From: Alteromonadaceae bacterium UBA2620
Lineage (GTDB): Bacteria > Pseudomonadota > Gammaproteobacteria > Enterobacterales > Alteromonadaceae
Reading direction: 5' to 3'
DNA length: 15,207 nt
NCBI GenBank assembly: GCA_002339125.1
Contig: DDJQ01000077.1
Span: 1 to 15,207 of the forward strand
The position numbers and the translations under genes are program-made. Numbering within the stretch: the first letter of the stretch is position 1; the number at the start of each line of letters is the position of its first letter. The notes beneath the pieces were generated by a model. It searched no databases and was not told the DNA's origin. It worked only from the letters and a program-made list of their open reading frames with translations. Below are positions 1-7,421 of this stretch, in pieces.

Positions 1-102
1 GCCACTCCCTTTGGGCAATTCCCTAAGGGCGAGCTGGCAGGCATTCTGGCGTTGTTACGCTTGCTTGATTTGGAACCACCAAACCTGTGCAACCAAGCCT
101 AG
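1..102 (+). CDS. possible 3' end of an unrecognised gene, cut by the window edge
   Basis: Reading frame 1 is open from the first base to a TAG at 100-102, giving 33 residues that include the hydrophobic stretch GILALLRLLDL. The two minus-strand frames I read across this stretch contain stops. I do not recognise the peptide. An open run this short can occur by chance, so it may be non-coding. It points toward the leftward ybaK gene, so the two would be convergent. Confidence 0.25.
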   Translation, partial: ATPFGQFPKGELAGILALLRLLDLEPPNLCNQA

Positions 103-221
103 CCAGAAAGCCTGACAGTATTGCTGAGTGGGCAAACTTCTATGCGGGTTGGTATTAACCCACGTTAATGCGCGAGAGATCACTTTGCGTTCGCGGGCAC
201 TTCATAGGAAGACTTTCTAAA
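103..221. other. intergenic stretch, no gene seen
   Basis: No plausible reading frame was found. There is a weak hairpin (GGGTT at 146-150, AACCC at 157-161) without a following T-run, so it is not a convincing terminator for either flanking gene. Confidence 0.5.
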
Positions 222-689
222 CTACGCAGCGAGCGGCGCAAAGGTGGCGCGGGTCAGACTGGCAAGTAATTGCGGGGCGAGTTCGATTTCCAGCCCGCGT
301 TTGCCGGCACTGCAGTAAATCAGTTCGAACTGAGTTGCGCTTTCGTCGATAAACGTGGGTAAGGCTTTCTTCTGGCCCAACGGACTGACACCACCAAGCA
401 CGTAGCCGGTAGTGCTTTCCACTTTTGCCGGTGGCGCCATTTGCGCTTTTTTGGCCCCGGCAGCTTTGGCCAGTTGTTTGAGGTTTAACTGATGGGTAAC
501 CGGCACAATAGCAACCACAAGCTTACCTGTATCAAGTTCGGCCACCAGGGTTTTAAATACGGTGGGCGCCTCCAGGGAGAGTTTTTCAACCGCTTCCAGG
601 CCGAAGGACTCGGCCTGTTTATCATGCTCATACCTGAGCACCTGGTGAGCATGTTTACCTCGCTCGAGCAGTTTAATTGCAGGGGTCAT
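222..689 (-). CDS. ybaK: YbaK-family Cys-tRNA(Pro)/Cys-tRNA(Cys) deacylase
   Basis: Predicted trans-editing enzyme of 155 residues that hydrolyses Cys-tRNA(Pro) mischarged by prolyl-tRNA synthetase, acting in the cytoplasm. The whole protein resembles E. coli YbaK: MTPAIKLLE start, the conserved Lys46 in VFKTL (the key lysine in the family), the GYVLGGVSPLGQKK loop at about 95-108, and GKRGLEIEL at 129-137. Length matches the family. I chose the ATG at 687-689 because it matches the family N-terminus and has GAGAAAGG five bases upstream; a TTG at 704 would add five residues. It lies 31 bases downstream of the penicillin-acylase-like gene on the same strand and is probably co-transcribed with it, although no functional link is obvious. 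Confidence 0.93.
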   Translation of the reverse strand: MTPAIKLLERGKHAHQVLRYEHDKQAESFGLEAVEKLSLEAPTVFKTLVAELDTGKLVVAIVPVTHQLNLKQLAKAAGAKKAQMAPPAKVESTTGYVLGGVSPLGQKKALPTFIDESATQFELIYCSAGKRGLEIELAPQLLASLTRATFAPLAA

Positions 690-720
690 TGTGGCCTTTC
701 TCAAATTACTGGTTAGCTAT

Positions 721-3009
721 TTACTCTGGCATAAAAGTGAGCGTATGCAAAGGCTTACCTGGCAACAGTGGGGTCATGCGATGCTTAGCATAGTCATCAA
801 ATCCGGCTTTGTAAAATGCCGAGAGCGGATGACCGGACTGCCCGCCCGGAATGGTTAACACCGCTTTATCGAGCTGTCCGGGGCGCACAAACAAACGCTG
901 GGAAGCACCGAAACTACGGGCCTGCACCGCTGGCATAAAGGTATCGCCGTAGCCGGGAATTTCCGGCATGTTTAACGCCTTGCCAAATACCGGGATCTGC
1001 CCGGCAAAGGGATGGGTAATAGCTTGTTTATTAACTTTACCCCAGGCCAGGGTCGATAAGTCCTCAGAAGCGCCGTGTTTGTCCAGCAACTGTTGGCGCG
1101 CCTGTTCATACTGACTCAGCATATAACTTTGCCAGTCGTTCTGGCCTTCTGGTAACCACTGGGTGTTTTCACTGCGAATAAGCTGCCAGATAGCCGGTTC
1201 GAGGTTACTGGAAACATACCGCAGACTCAGATGTTTGGGTTTAAGGGCTTCGCTAACCGGTGCAAACGTGGTGTTAATTACCTGACGACGAAAGTGCTTC
1301 ACCAGGGTGTAGCCTACCGACTCAGCACAGGCGCAGTTTTGCCAGTTATCAAGCGCTTCGATATCGGCCGCAAAGTAACCGGAATTACGCTTTAACAACT
1401 GGCGGAGCAGGGCATGCCATGGCTGCAGAAAACGCGCTTCATTATCGAGCTGGATCTGGTAGAAACGTTGCTCGTCAAATTGTTCGTAATCGAACAGGCG
1501 GTCGCGGATCTGTTGAGCTCGTGCGCCAAGGGCATAGCCACCATCGCCAAAACGGGCGAGGTCGTCCGTGCCAATGACTCGCGAATTGGCGGTCCAGATA
1601 CGATGTAATGATGGATTCATTTCTACCGGCAGGTCCATTTCATCGATGTTCCATAAACCGTCCAGCTGCTCAGGTGTAATGGCCGTATTATGAGGCACTT
1701 TACGGCCCGGGACAGCACCAGCGGGCATCCAGGCAATGTTACCGGCAGTGTCGCCAAGGGCAATGTTCTGCACCGGAATACCGAGCTTTCTGACCACCGG
1801 AATGGCTTCCAGTACCGACAGTTTGGTGTCCAACTGGTTAAGCATGAGATTAACCGCGTAGGGTTCCTGAGCGGTCCATTTTAAGGCGTAAAAGCGCGTT
1901 CCCAACTGACGGACCGGGCCATACTGGCTGGTGAGCCGTTTATAGGTTTCCGGCTCACCTTTTACGCTGATGGTTTCTTCCACGGCTGTCACTTCGCTGC
2001 GGTCAATCAGCACCCAGTCTGCGGTATCCACATAGGCATTGGTGAAGCCCCAGGCGATATGACCATTGGTGCCGACAATGACGCCGGGTACGCCGGGTAA
2101 GGTAACCCCGGTCAGCGACACGTCGTACTGGTCCACCGCATAATTGAGCTGGGCGCGATACCAGATGATTGGCACGCGCATGCCTAAATGCATATCACTG
2201 GCCAGCAGCGCGTCGCCGGTTTCGGTGAGTGCGCCGCCCACAATCCAGTTGTTACTGCCAATTTCGGTGCGAAAGGACATTTGGGCCGTATTGCTTGTCA
2301 CTGCAGCCGGGCGCATTTTGAGCAATGGAATTTCTATATCGCCGGTGAGTTGACTGTTATCCAGCGCCGCCTGATACTGGCTCGGCTGCAAAATAAAGTC
2401 GACCATGGGCTGGCCAAACTGATGCTTAATTTCGGTTAGAGTAAGGTCGCGATTAACATTACCACTTTGTAAATCGAGGTACATGCTGAGGATCACCAGG
2501 ATACTGTCCTCGGGGGACCAGGGGGCCTGCTCAAAATTAGTCAGAATATATTCGAAGGGACGGGCAGATTGTTCTTCGACGGCCTGATTAACCCCTTCGG
2601 TATAAGCAAGCAGAATGTCTTTTTGTGCCTGGGGCAGCTGCGCATAGATGGTGTTGGCGCGGCGACGGAATTCATGAAAACGACCGGTTTTATCGACATC
2701 GAGGGCCATGCTACCCAGCCACTCAGACAGCTCACCGGCGGCAACCCGACGTTGCAGATCCATCTGGAAGAAACGGTCCTGGCCGTGAGCAAAGCCAAGT
2801 AAATACATGGCTTCCTTGCGTGAATCGGCCTGAATAATTGCCTGGCCGAGGGCGTCGCGCGATAAGGTGGCGGGTTGCTGAACCTGACTGACAATGCGAT
2901 CACCGTCTAAGGCCGGGAGTGACTGACGCAGGGTAAAGTAAACCGCCATCACTGCAATGATCAGCAGGCCAATTGCCGCCAGTACGATCCGTTTTAACCA
3001 ATTTAACAC
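721..3009 (-). CDS. penicillin acylase family protein (Ntn hydrolase, S45)
   Basis: Predicted N-terminal-nucleophile amidohydrolase of about 762 residues from the preferred start. Family members are self-cleaving precursors that hydrolyse amide bonds of beta-lactams, N-acyl homoserine lactones or other acylated amines; the substrate here cannot be told. The N-terminus has a membrane segment (IVLAAIGLLIIAVMAVYF), so the enzyme is probably anchored and faces the periplasm. The expected autoprocessing Gly-Ser is in EIGSNNWIVGG, Ser252, followed by the conserved NNW. An alpha-subunit region precedes it and a long beta-subunit region follows. Start choice: GTG at 3007-3009 has GGGAG eight bases upstream and leaves space for divergent promoters. 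A GTG at 3093 would add 28 Lys-rich residues, but its AGGA sits only one base away. Convergence with no other gene; ybaK follows 31 bases downstream. Confidence 0.9.
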   Translation of the reverse strand: MLNWLKRIVLAAIGLLIIAVMAVYFTLRQSLPALDGDRIVSQVQQPATLSRDALGQAIIQADSRKEAMYLLGFAHGQDRFFQMDLQRRVAAGELSEWLGSMALDVDKTGRFHEFRRRANTIYAQLPQAQKDILLAYTEGVNQAVEEQSARPFEYILTNFEQAPWSPEDSILVILSMYLDLQSGNVNRDLTLTEIKHQFGQPMVDFILQPSQYQAALDNSQLTGDIEIPLLKMRPAAVTSNTAQMSFRTEIGSNNWIVGGALTETGDALLASDMHLGMRVPIIWYRAQLNYAVDQYDVSLTGVTLPGVPGVIVGTNGHIAWGFTNAYVDTADWVLIDRSEVTAVEETISVKGEPETYKRLTSQYGPVRQLGTRFYALKWTAQEPYAVNLMLNQLDTKLSVLEAIPVVRKLGIPVQNIALGDTAGNIAWMPAGAVPGRKVPHNTAITPEQLDGLWNIDEMDLPVEMNPSLHRIWTANSRVIGTDDLARFGDGGYALGARAQQIRDRLFDYEQFDEQRFYQIQLDNEARFLQPWHALLRQLLKRNSGYFAADIEALDNWQNCACAESVGYTLVKHFRRQVINTTFAPVSEALKPKHLSLRYVSSNLEPAIWQLIRSENTQWLPEGQNDWQSYMLSQYEQARQQLLDKHGASEDLSTLAWGKVNKQAITHPFAGQIPVFGKALNMPEIPGYGDTFMPAVQARSFGASQRLFVRPGQLDKAVLTIPGGQSGHPLSAFYKAGFDDYAKHRMTPLLPGKPLHTLTFMPE

Positions 3010-3083
3010 GTGTAATACTCCCTGTTTTTTCTTATGCTTAAAGCCTTTCGGCGGCAGTTTGATGGTGTAGCTTACCGTTTTGT

Positions 3084-3112
3084 TTGTCGCCACGTCCTAA
3101 GCAGTTTAGCAT
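3084..3112 (+). promoter_or_regulatory. possible sigma70 promoter for nagZ
   Basis: TTGTCG at 3084-3089 and TAGCAT at 3107-3112 are 17 bases apart, each matching four of six consensus positions. It lies in the short divergent interval between nagZ and the acylase gene. This is a weak pattern match only. Confidence 0.28.
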
Positions 3113-3145
3113 TGTAAAACAATGCATTGGAGTCCAGGAGTCAGC

Positions 3146-4141
3146 ATGGGACCAGTAATGATCGATTGTCGCAGCCTCAGTTTACAGCAAGATGAACGCG
3201 ACATGCTAGCGCACCCGCTTACCGGTGGTGTGATCCTGTTTACGCGCAATTACGAGTCGGTAGATCAACTCAGGGCGTTGATACAGGATATTCGTGGGGC
3301 GGCAGGCAAACCGCTGATCATCGCTGTGGATCATGAAGGCGGCCGGGTACAGCGTTTTCGCCCCGGGTTTACCCGGCTACCCGCCATGGGGCAGATACTG
3401 CAGCTAACCGATAATGATAATGACGCCGACGCATTAAGTTATGCCTGCGGCGTGATTATGGCTTACGAGCTTAAACAGCTGGACATTGATATTAGTTTTG
3501 CACCGGTGCTGGACATTAACGGTGTGTCCAATGTTATTGGCGATCGCGGTTTCTCGCCCGAGCCTGAGGTTGTGAGCCGTCTGGCGGGGTGCCTGATAGA
3601 CGGCATGCACGCCATAGGTATGCCCTCTACCGGTAAACACTTTCCCGGCCATGGCAGCGTGGTGGCTGACTCACATATTGATACCCCGGTGGATGAACGG
3701 GACTGGCAAACCATCCAGCAGCAGGATTTGGTGCCGTTTGCAGACCTCATCGCCCGGCAAAAAATTGATGCCATGATGCCAGCTCACGTGCGATTTGCGG
3801 CCATCGACGATAAGCCCGCCGGGTTTTCGCCTTACTGGTTACAAACCATTTTGCGTGGCAAGCTTGGCTTTGACGGGGTGATTTTTTCCGATGATTTATC
3901 TATGGAAGGCGCAGCTGTGGCCGGTACATACCCCGAGCGCGCCGAGCAGGCACTGGCTGCCGGCTGTGATATGGTGTTGGCGTGTAACAATACAGCCGGT
4001 GCGCTGGCCATTTTAAACGGCCTGCCGAACACGCTTGAACCTTCTCATCGCCTGAGCCGGCTGAGCGGCTGGCAGCTCTCAGCAACGGCAGAACAAACCT
4101 ACCAGCAAGCCTGTGAGGTGTGGCAACGCTATGAAAGTTAA
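3146..4141 (+). CDS. nagZ: beta-N-acetylhexosaminidase NagZ (GH3)
   Basis: Cytoplasmic glycoside hydrolase of 331 residues that removes GlcNAc from GlcNAc-1,6-anhydroMurNAc-peptides in peptidoglycan recycling; in many Gram-negatives its products also affect AmpC induction. It closely resembles E. coli NagZ. Conserved parts are the N-terminus MGPVMID, HPLTGGVILFTRNY (23-36), VDHEGGRVQRF (61-71), the GH3 signature KHFPGHGSVVADSH (164-177, with the general-acid His177 on the flexible loop), and FSDDLSMEGA with nucleophile Asp249. I chose ATG 3146 because it matches the family start and has AGGAG about six bases upstream; an in-frame ATG at 3122 lacks this. Its last 11 bases overlap the symporter gene, suggesting translational coupling. 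It diverges from the acylase gene. Confidence 0.97.
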   Translation: MGPVMIDCRSLSLQQDERDMLAHPLTGGVILFTRNYESVDQLRALIQDIRGAAGKPLIIAVDHEGGRVQRFRPGFTRLPAMGQILQLTDNDNDADALSYACGVIMAYELKQLDIDISFAPVLDINGVSNVIGDRGFSPEPEVVSRLAGCLIDGMHAIGMPSTGKHFPGHGSVVADSHIDTPVDERDWQTIQQQDLVPFADLIARQKIDAMMPAHVRFAAIDDKPAGFSPYWLQTILRGKLGFDGVIFSDDLSMEGAAVAGTYPERAEQALAAGCDMVLACNNTAGALAILNGLPNTLEPSHRLSRLSGWQLSATAEQTYQQACEVWQRYES

Positions 4142-5501
4142 AAATAAGGTTATCGTATTCAGCGCTGTGGTCAGCGCGTTACTGTGGGGCGTACTGGCGG
4201 CAAATGGCTTTGAGCAGGCACTCAGCCTGACGGCCGCGCTAACGCTGTTAATTGCCATTTTATGGGTAACTGAAGCACTGCCCATTCCGGTGACTTCATT
4301 GATCCCGTTTGTGGCCTTTCCTATGGCTGGCGTGATTGATTACAAAGAGGCGGCATCGGCACTTGGGAGTCATGTGATCCTGCTATTGATGGGCGCCTTT
4401 ATGCTCTCTAAAGCACTGGAGAAGTCGGGCGTGCACCGGCGCATTGCGGTGTATATGCTGCGCTTATGCGGCGCATCTAGTGCCAAGCGCCTGGTGCTGG
4501 GCTTTATGCTCACCTCGGCAGTGCTGAGCATGTGGATATCCAATACCGCTACCACCTTAATGTTACTGCCCATTGCCATGGCCATTATCACGTCGATGAA
4601 CTCGCCTAAACTGGCCGCTGCCTTGTTACTTGGCATCGCTTATTCAGCAAGTCTGGGCGGAGTGGGGACCCCCATCGGCACACCGCCGAATATTATCTTT
4701 ATGAGTGTTTATCAGCAAACCACCGGCACGGAGCTCAGTTTTATTAACTGGATGATGACCGGTGTACCCATAGTACTGATCGCGATTCCGATAATGGCTT
4801 TCTGGCTGACCCGCAAATTAAGTGATATGCCGGATTGTGATTTACCAAAGGCCGGTGACTGGCGGCCGGCGGAAAAGCGGGTGCTGATCGTGTTTGGCAT
4901 TGTGGCGCTGGCCTGGATATTCCGCCCTTACTGGTCGGTATGGACGGGTATGACGCTGGTGAGTGACAGTACTATTGCCATTGCCGGGGTGGTGCTGATG
5001 TTCCTGGTTCCCAATGGCGATAAAGAAAAGCCGGATCAACTGCTGGACTGGAAAACTACTGAGGCGATCCCGTGGGGCATGTTATTGCTGTTTGCCGGCG
5101 GCATTTGCATGGCCAAGGCGTTTACCGCTTCGGGTTTAAGTTTATTACTTGGTGAAGCACTGACCGGACTATCGGCTCTGCCCATTGTACTGACTTTGTT
5201 AGTACTCTGCCTGGCGGTGAGTTTTGTCACCGAAATTACCTCTAATACCGCCACCGCAACCTTGCTGATGCCGATTCTGGCTAGTGCCTCGGCCGCTATA
5301 GGCGTGGATCCTATTGTGCTGATGATGCCTGCCGCTATTAGTGCCAGCTGTGCTTTTATGATGCCGGTAGCCACGGCGCCCAATGCCATTGTATATGGCA
5401 GCGGCCGGATCCCCATTCAAACCATGGTGCGCGAGGGCACCATGCTGAATATTCTGGTGGGACTGGTTATTACTGGTGTGGTGGTCGTAACCCGGTTATA
5501 A
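4131..5501 (+). CDS. DASS/SLC13-family sodium:dicarboxylate (or other anion) symporter
   Basis: Inner-membrane secondary transporter of 456 residues in the divalent anion:Na+ symporter family, which moves C4-dicarboxylates, citrate or sulfate with sodium. Both SNT motifs that build the sodium and substrate site are present: WISNTATT (Ser137-Asn138-Thr139) and TEITSNTATATLLMP (Ser371-Asn372-Thr373). The C-terminal family signature is seen in CAFMMPVATAPNAIVYG (407-423). GTPIGTPPN at 179-187 is also typical. Many hydrophobic segments fill the protein, and its length matches bacterial INDY homologues. Start is the ATG at 4131 inside the end of nagZ, an 11-base overlap, with GAGG about 12 bases upstream; a GTG at 4113 is less likely. 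The exact substrate is not determined. Co-transcription with nagZ is likely, but the metabolic link is unclear. Confidence 0.92.
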   Translation: MKVKNKVIVFSAVVSALLWGVLAANGFEQALSLTAALTLLIAILWVTEALPIPVTSLIPFVAFPMAGVIDYKEAASALGSHVILLLMGAFMLSKALEKSGVHRRIAVYMLRLCGASSAKRLVLGFMLTSAVLSMWISNTATTLMLLPIAMAIITSMNSPKLAAALLLGIAYSASLGGVGTPIGTPPNIIFMSVYQQTTGTELSFINWMMTGVPIVLIAIPIMAFWLTRKLSDMPDCDLPKAGDWRPAEKRVLIVFGIVALAWIFRPYWSVWTGMTLVSDSTIAIAGVVLMFLVPNGDKEKPDQLLDWKTTEAIPWGMLLLFAGGICMAKAFTASGLSLLLGEALTGLSALPIVLTLLVLCLAVSFVTEITSNTATATLLMPILASASAAIGVDPIVLMMPAAISASCAFMMPVATAPNAIVYGSGRIPIQTMVREGTMLNILVGLVITGVVVVTRL

Positions 5502-5505
5502 ACGC

Positions 5506-6045
5506 CTAGCGGCTGACCGGCACATCTGCTACACCGGCTCTGGCGTTGAGATACCGGGCAAACACATACAGCCAGTCGGATAAGCGATTAACGTATTGCT
5601 GGGCGAGTTCAGAGACTTCAGTGTGTTTGGCCATGCTGATCATGCGTCGTTCGGCACGGCGGCACACAGTACGACAAACATGAGCCTGCGCAGCTGCCAC
5701 ACAGCCACCGGGTAGAATAAAGCTGGTTTGCGGCGGTAGGTCGGCTTGCATCACATCAATATGCGACTCTAAATCCACCACCGCATCCGGGGCCAGGGTC
5801 GAGCTGGCCGATACCGCAAAACCAACGCTGAACAGGGCATTCTGAATGGCTGCCAGCATGGCTAAGTCGCTGTCGCTGCCTAGTTCATCAGCCTGCAGAC
5901 GAGCACTTAACAAACCTATTTGCGCATTGAGTTCGTCGAGACTGCCGTAACATTCGATAATGGCGTCGTCTTTGGCCACTTTTTGTGGCTTGTTGACGTA
6001 AAGCTGGGTTTCACCCTGATCGCCGGTTTTGGTATAGATTTTCAT
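5506..6045 (-). CDS. PduO-type cob(I)alamin adenosyltransferase
   Basis: Transfers adenosyl from ATP to cob(I)alamin, making coenzyme B12. The 179-residue protein shows all PduO/MMAB blocks: the N-terminal ATP-binding YTKTGDQGET (4-13), YGSLDELNA (33-41), FILPGG (109-114), CRTVCRRAERR (124-134) and the C-terminal helix YVNRLSDWLYVFARYLN (151-167). Start is the ATG at 6043-6045; GAGGA lies about 12 bases upstream, inside the end of csiV. It begins two bases after the csiV stop, so it is the last gene of the mfd-csiV block. It converges on the symporter gene with only 4 bases between the stops and no visible terminator. No B12-dependent enzyme is in the window, so its role is probably scavenging or general supply. 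Confidence 0.94.
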   Translation of the reverse strand: MKIYTKTGDQGETQLYVNKPQKVAKDDAIIECYGSLDELNAQIGLLSARLQADELGSDSDLAMLAAIQNALFSVGFAVSASSTLAPDAVVDLESHIDVMQADLPPQTSFILPGGCVAAAQAHVCRTVCRRAERRMISMAKHTEVSELAQQYVNRLSDWLYVFARYLNARAGVADVPVSR

Positions 6046-6047
6046 GA

Positions 6048-7421
6048 TTAGTCTTGTTCCTCGGCGGGTTGCGGCGCTGCGGGGCGATCGTAACGGCGTA
6101 TTTGTACCAGCATACCAAACAGCGGGTGGTCAAAATAATGCAACTGCGTACTGATCACGCGGCGCTGCTGAGAAAACGGAATAGAGACCAGTTCGTAGGC
6201 CGGCGCAGCGCCGGGCAGGCTAGTGGCCGAAAGCACAGGCTGTCGATAAAACAGCTCGCTGTTAATGTGCAGGTAGGGCACCCGGTTGATGTATTTAAGG
6301 TATATCTGTATAAACCCGTCAAGCTCCCAGATAGGGGATAAACGCTTTATATCCGACTGGGTATTGCCGTCGTCGTTGGTTTCCGGCGGTGCCATCATAC
6401 CGGCAAAACTGATTGGCTGCGGGTTACTAAGGCGCTGATTCAGCTCAGCAAAAAAGGTGTCTTCCGGTTCGGCCAGCTCGGCGTTTTGCTCGCTACTGGC
6501 TTCGTCGCCGGGTGTCAATTGTTGCGGGCGCAGATCACCGTTTTGGGTAAACTGCTGCGCAAAATTCTGACCAGCAAATAACCGCAGGGTTTCGGCTTTG
6601 TCCTGACCAAATTTAACCTGCTGACGCCAGCTAAAATGAGCGAGGCGCTCGATACCTTTACGCCAGCGAATGCTGGTGTAGATATCATCCTGGGTGAGCT
6701 GGTTAGTTGGCAGCAGGTGCGGGCCGTTAGCCCGTTTAAAATCGGCACCGTGCACATAAAGCGGCGTTTGCTGACGCGGCGGTACATAGAGATCCGGTTG
6801 TGGCCACTGCCAGCTTTGCGGATTTAAGCTTGGCTCTGTGGGCGTAACGCAATTGAGCGGGCGGCGCTTTACGCTTACCGGCGTGAGCTGTTCTTCATTT
6901 AAATTAAATGATAACCAGTAGGCAGCAATGGCCCCAGGCGCAGGGGGAATAATTTCAGGCTCTGGCTCACCAAATGTATTTTCTGATGCTTGTATGCCGT
7001 GAGCGGCTTCATCTGCCAGCACAAACGGTTCGTCGCTAATGACTTGGCCGTTTTCAACCAGCCCGGCCTGATCATCTAATGCGGGTTCTTCCGGCTCCGG
7101 CTCGATATAATACTCGCGCAGGATTTCTTCCTGAGAGGGGGCTTCTGCCCACAGTGGTGACGTGGGGGCGTTGCACACCGGTAATGAGTTATACACCATG
7201 GTGATGTCTGGCTGGTAATACTCAGTGAGTAAATCCCAGTCGGTATTGGGTGTACTTAATACCTGTTGACGTTCAAACCGTTCTGCCATATCGCTCACCG
7301 CGGTGTCGCGGGCGAACAGCATTACCTCGATGTCGAACCACCATTTGTCTTCGTCGTTAGCGTGTACCGGATAAGCGGTTATACAACTGAGTGCGAGCAG
7401 GCTACCAATTATACGCCTCAT
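6048..7421 (-). CDS. csiV: CsiV-like periplasmic peptidoglycan-binding protein
   Basis: Resembles CsiV of Vibrio cholerae, a septal periplasmic protein that binds peptidoglycan and activates PBP1A through its lipoprotein partner LpoA. The 457-residue protein starts with a clear signal peptide (MRRIIGSLLALSCITAYPVHA, cleavage probably after Ala21), followed by the family hallmark WWFDIEVMLFAR (27-38). The first half has an acidic Glu/Pro-rich linker of low complexity. The C-terminal half holds the conserved YLKYINRVPYLHINSELFYR and QLHYFDHPLFGMLVQIRRY blocks. The start ATG at 7419-7421 overlaps the mfd stop by four bases (ATGA), implying translational coupling. The mfd-csiV pairing is, to my knowledge, seen in other Gammaproteobacteria. 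The assignment rests on the N- and C-terminal blocks; the middle is not diagnostic. Confidence 0.83.
   Translation of the reverse strand: MRRIIGSLLALSCITAYPVHANDEDKWWFDIEVMLFARDTAVSDMAERFERQQVLSTPNTDWDLLTEYYQPDITMVYNSLPVCNAPTSPLWAEAPSQEEILREYYIEPEPEEPALDDQAGLVENGQVISDEPFVLADEAAHGIQASENTFGEPEPEIIPPAPGAIAAYWLSFNLNEEQLTPVSVKRRPLNCVTPTEPSLNPQSWQWPQPDLYVPPRQQTPLYVHGADFKRANGPHLLPTNQLTQDDIYTSIRWRKGIERLAHFSWRQQVKFGQDKAETLRLFAGQNFAQQFTQNGDLRPQQLTPGDEASSEQNAELAEPEDTFFAELNQRLSNPQPISFAGMMAPPETNDDGNTQSDIKRLSPIWELDGFIQIYLKYINRVPYLHINSELFYRQPVLSATSLPGAAPAYELVSIPFSQQRRVISTQLHYFDHPLFGMLVQIRRYDRPAAPQPAEEQD

Noticed and set aside
146..161. Hairpin GGGTT/AACCC as a terminator
   Set aside because: The stem is only five base pairs with no T-run on either strand.
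3122..3145. Longer nagZ start at ATG 3122
   Set aside because: It adds eight residues absent from E. coli NagZ and lacks the AGGAG that precedes ATG 3146.
5036..5416. Leftward 126-codon open frame inside the symporter gene
   Set aside because: It is antisense to the conserved second SNT motif and transporter helices; a shadow frame.
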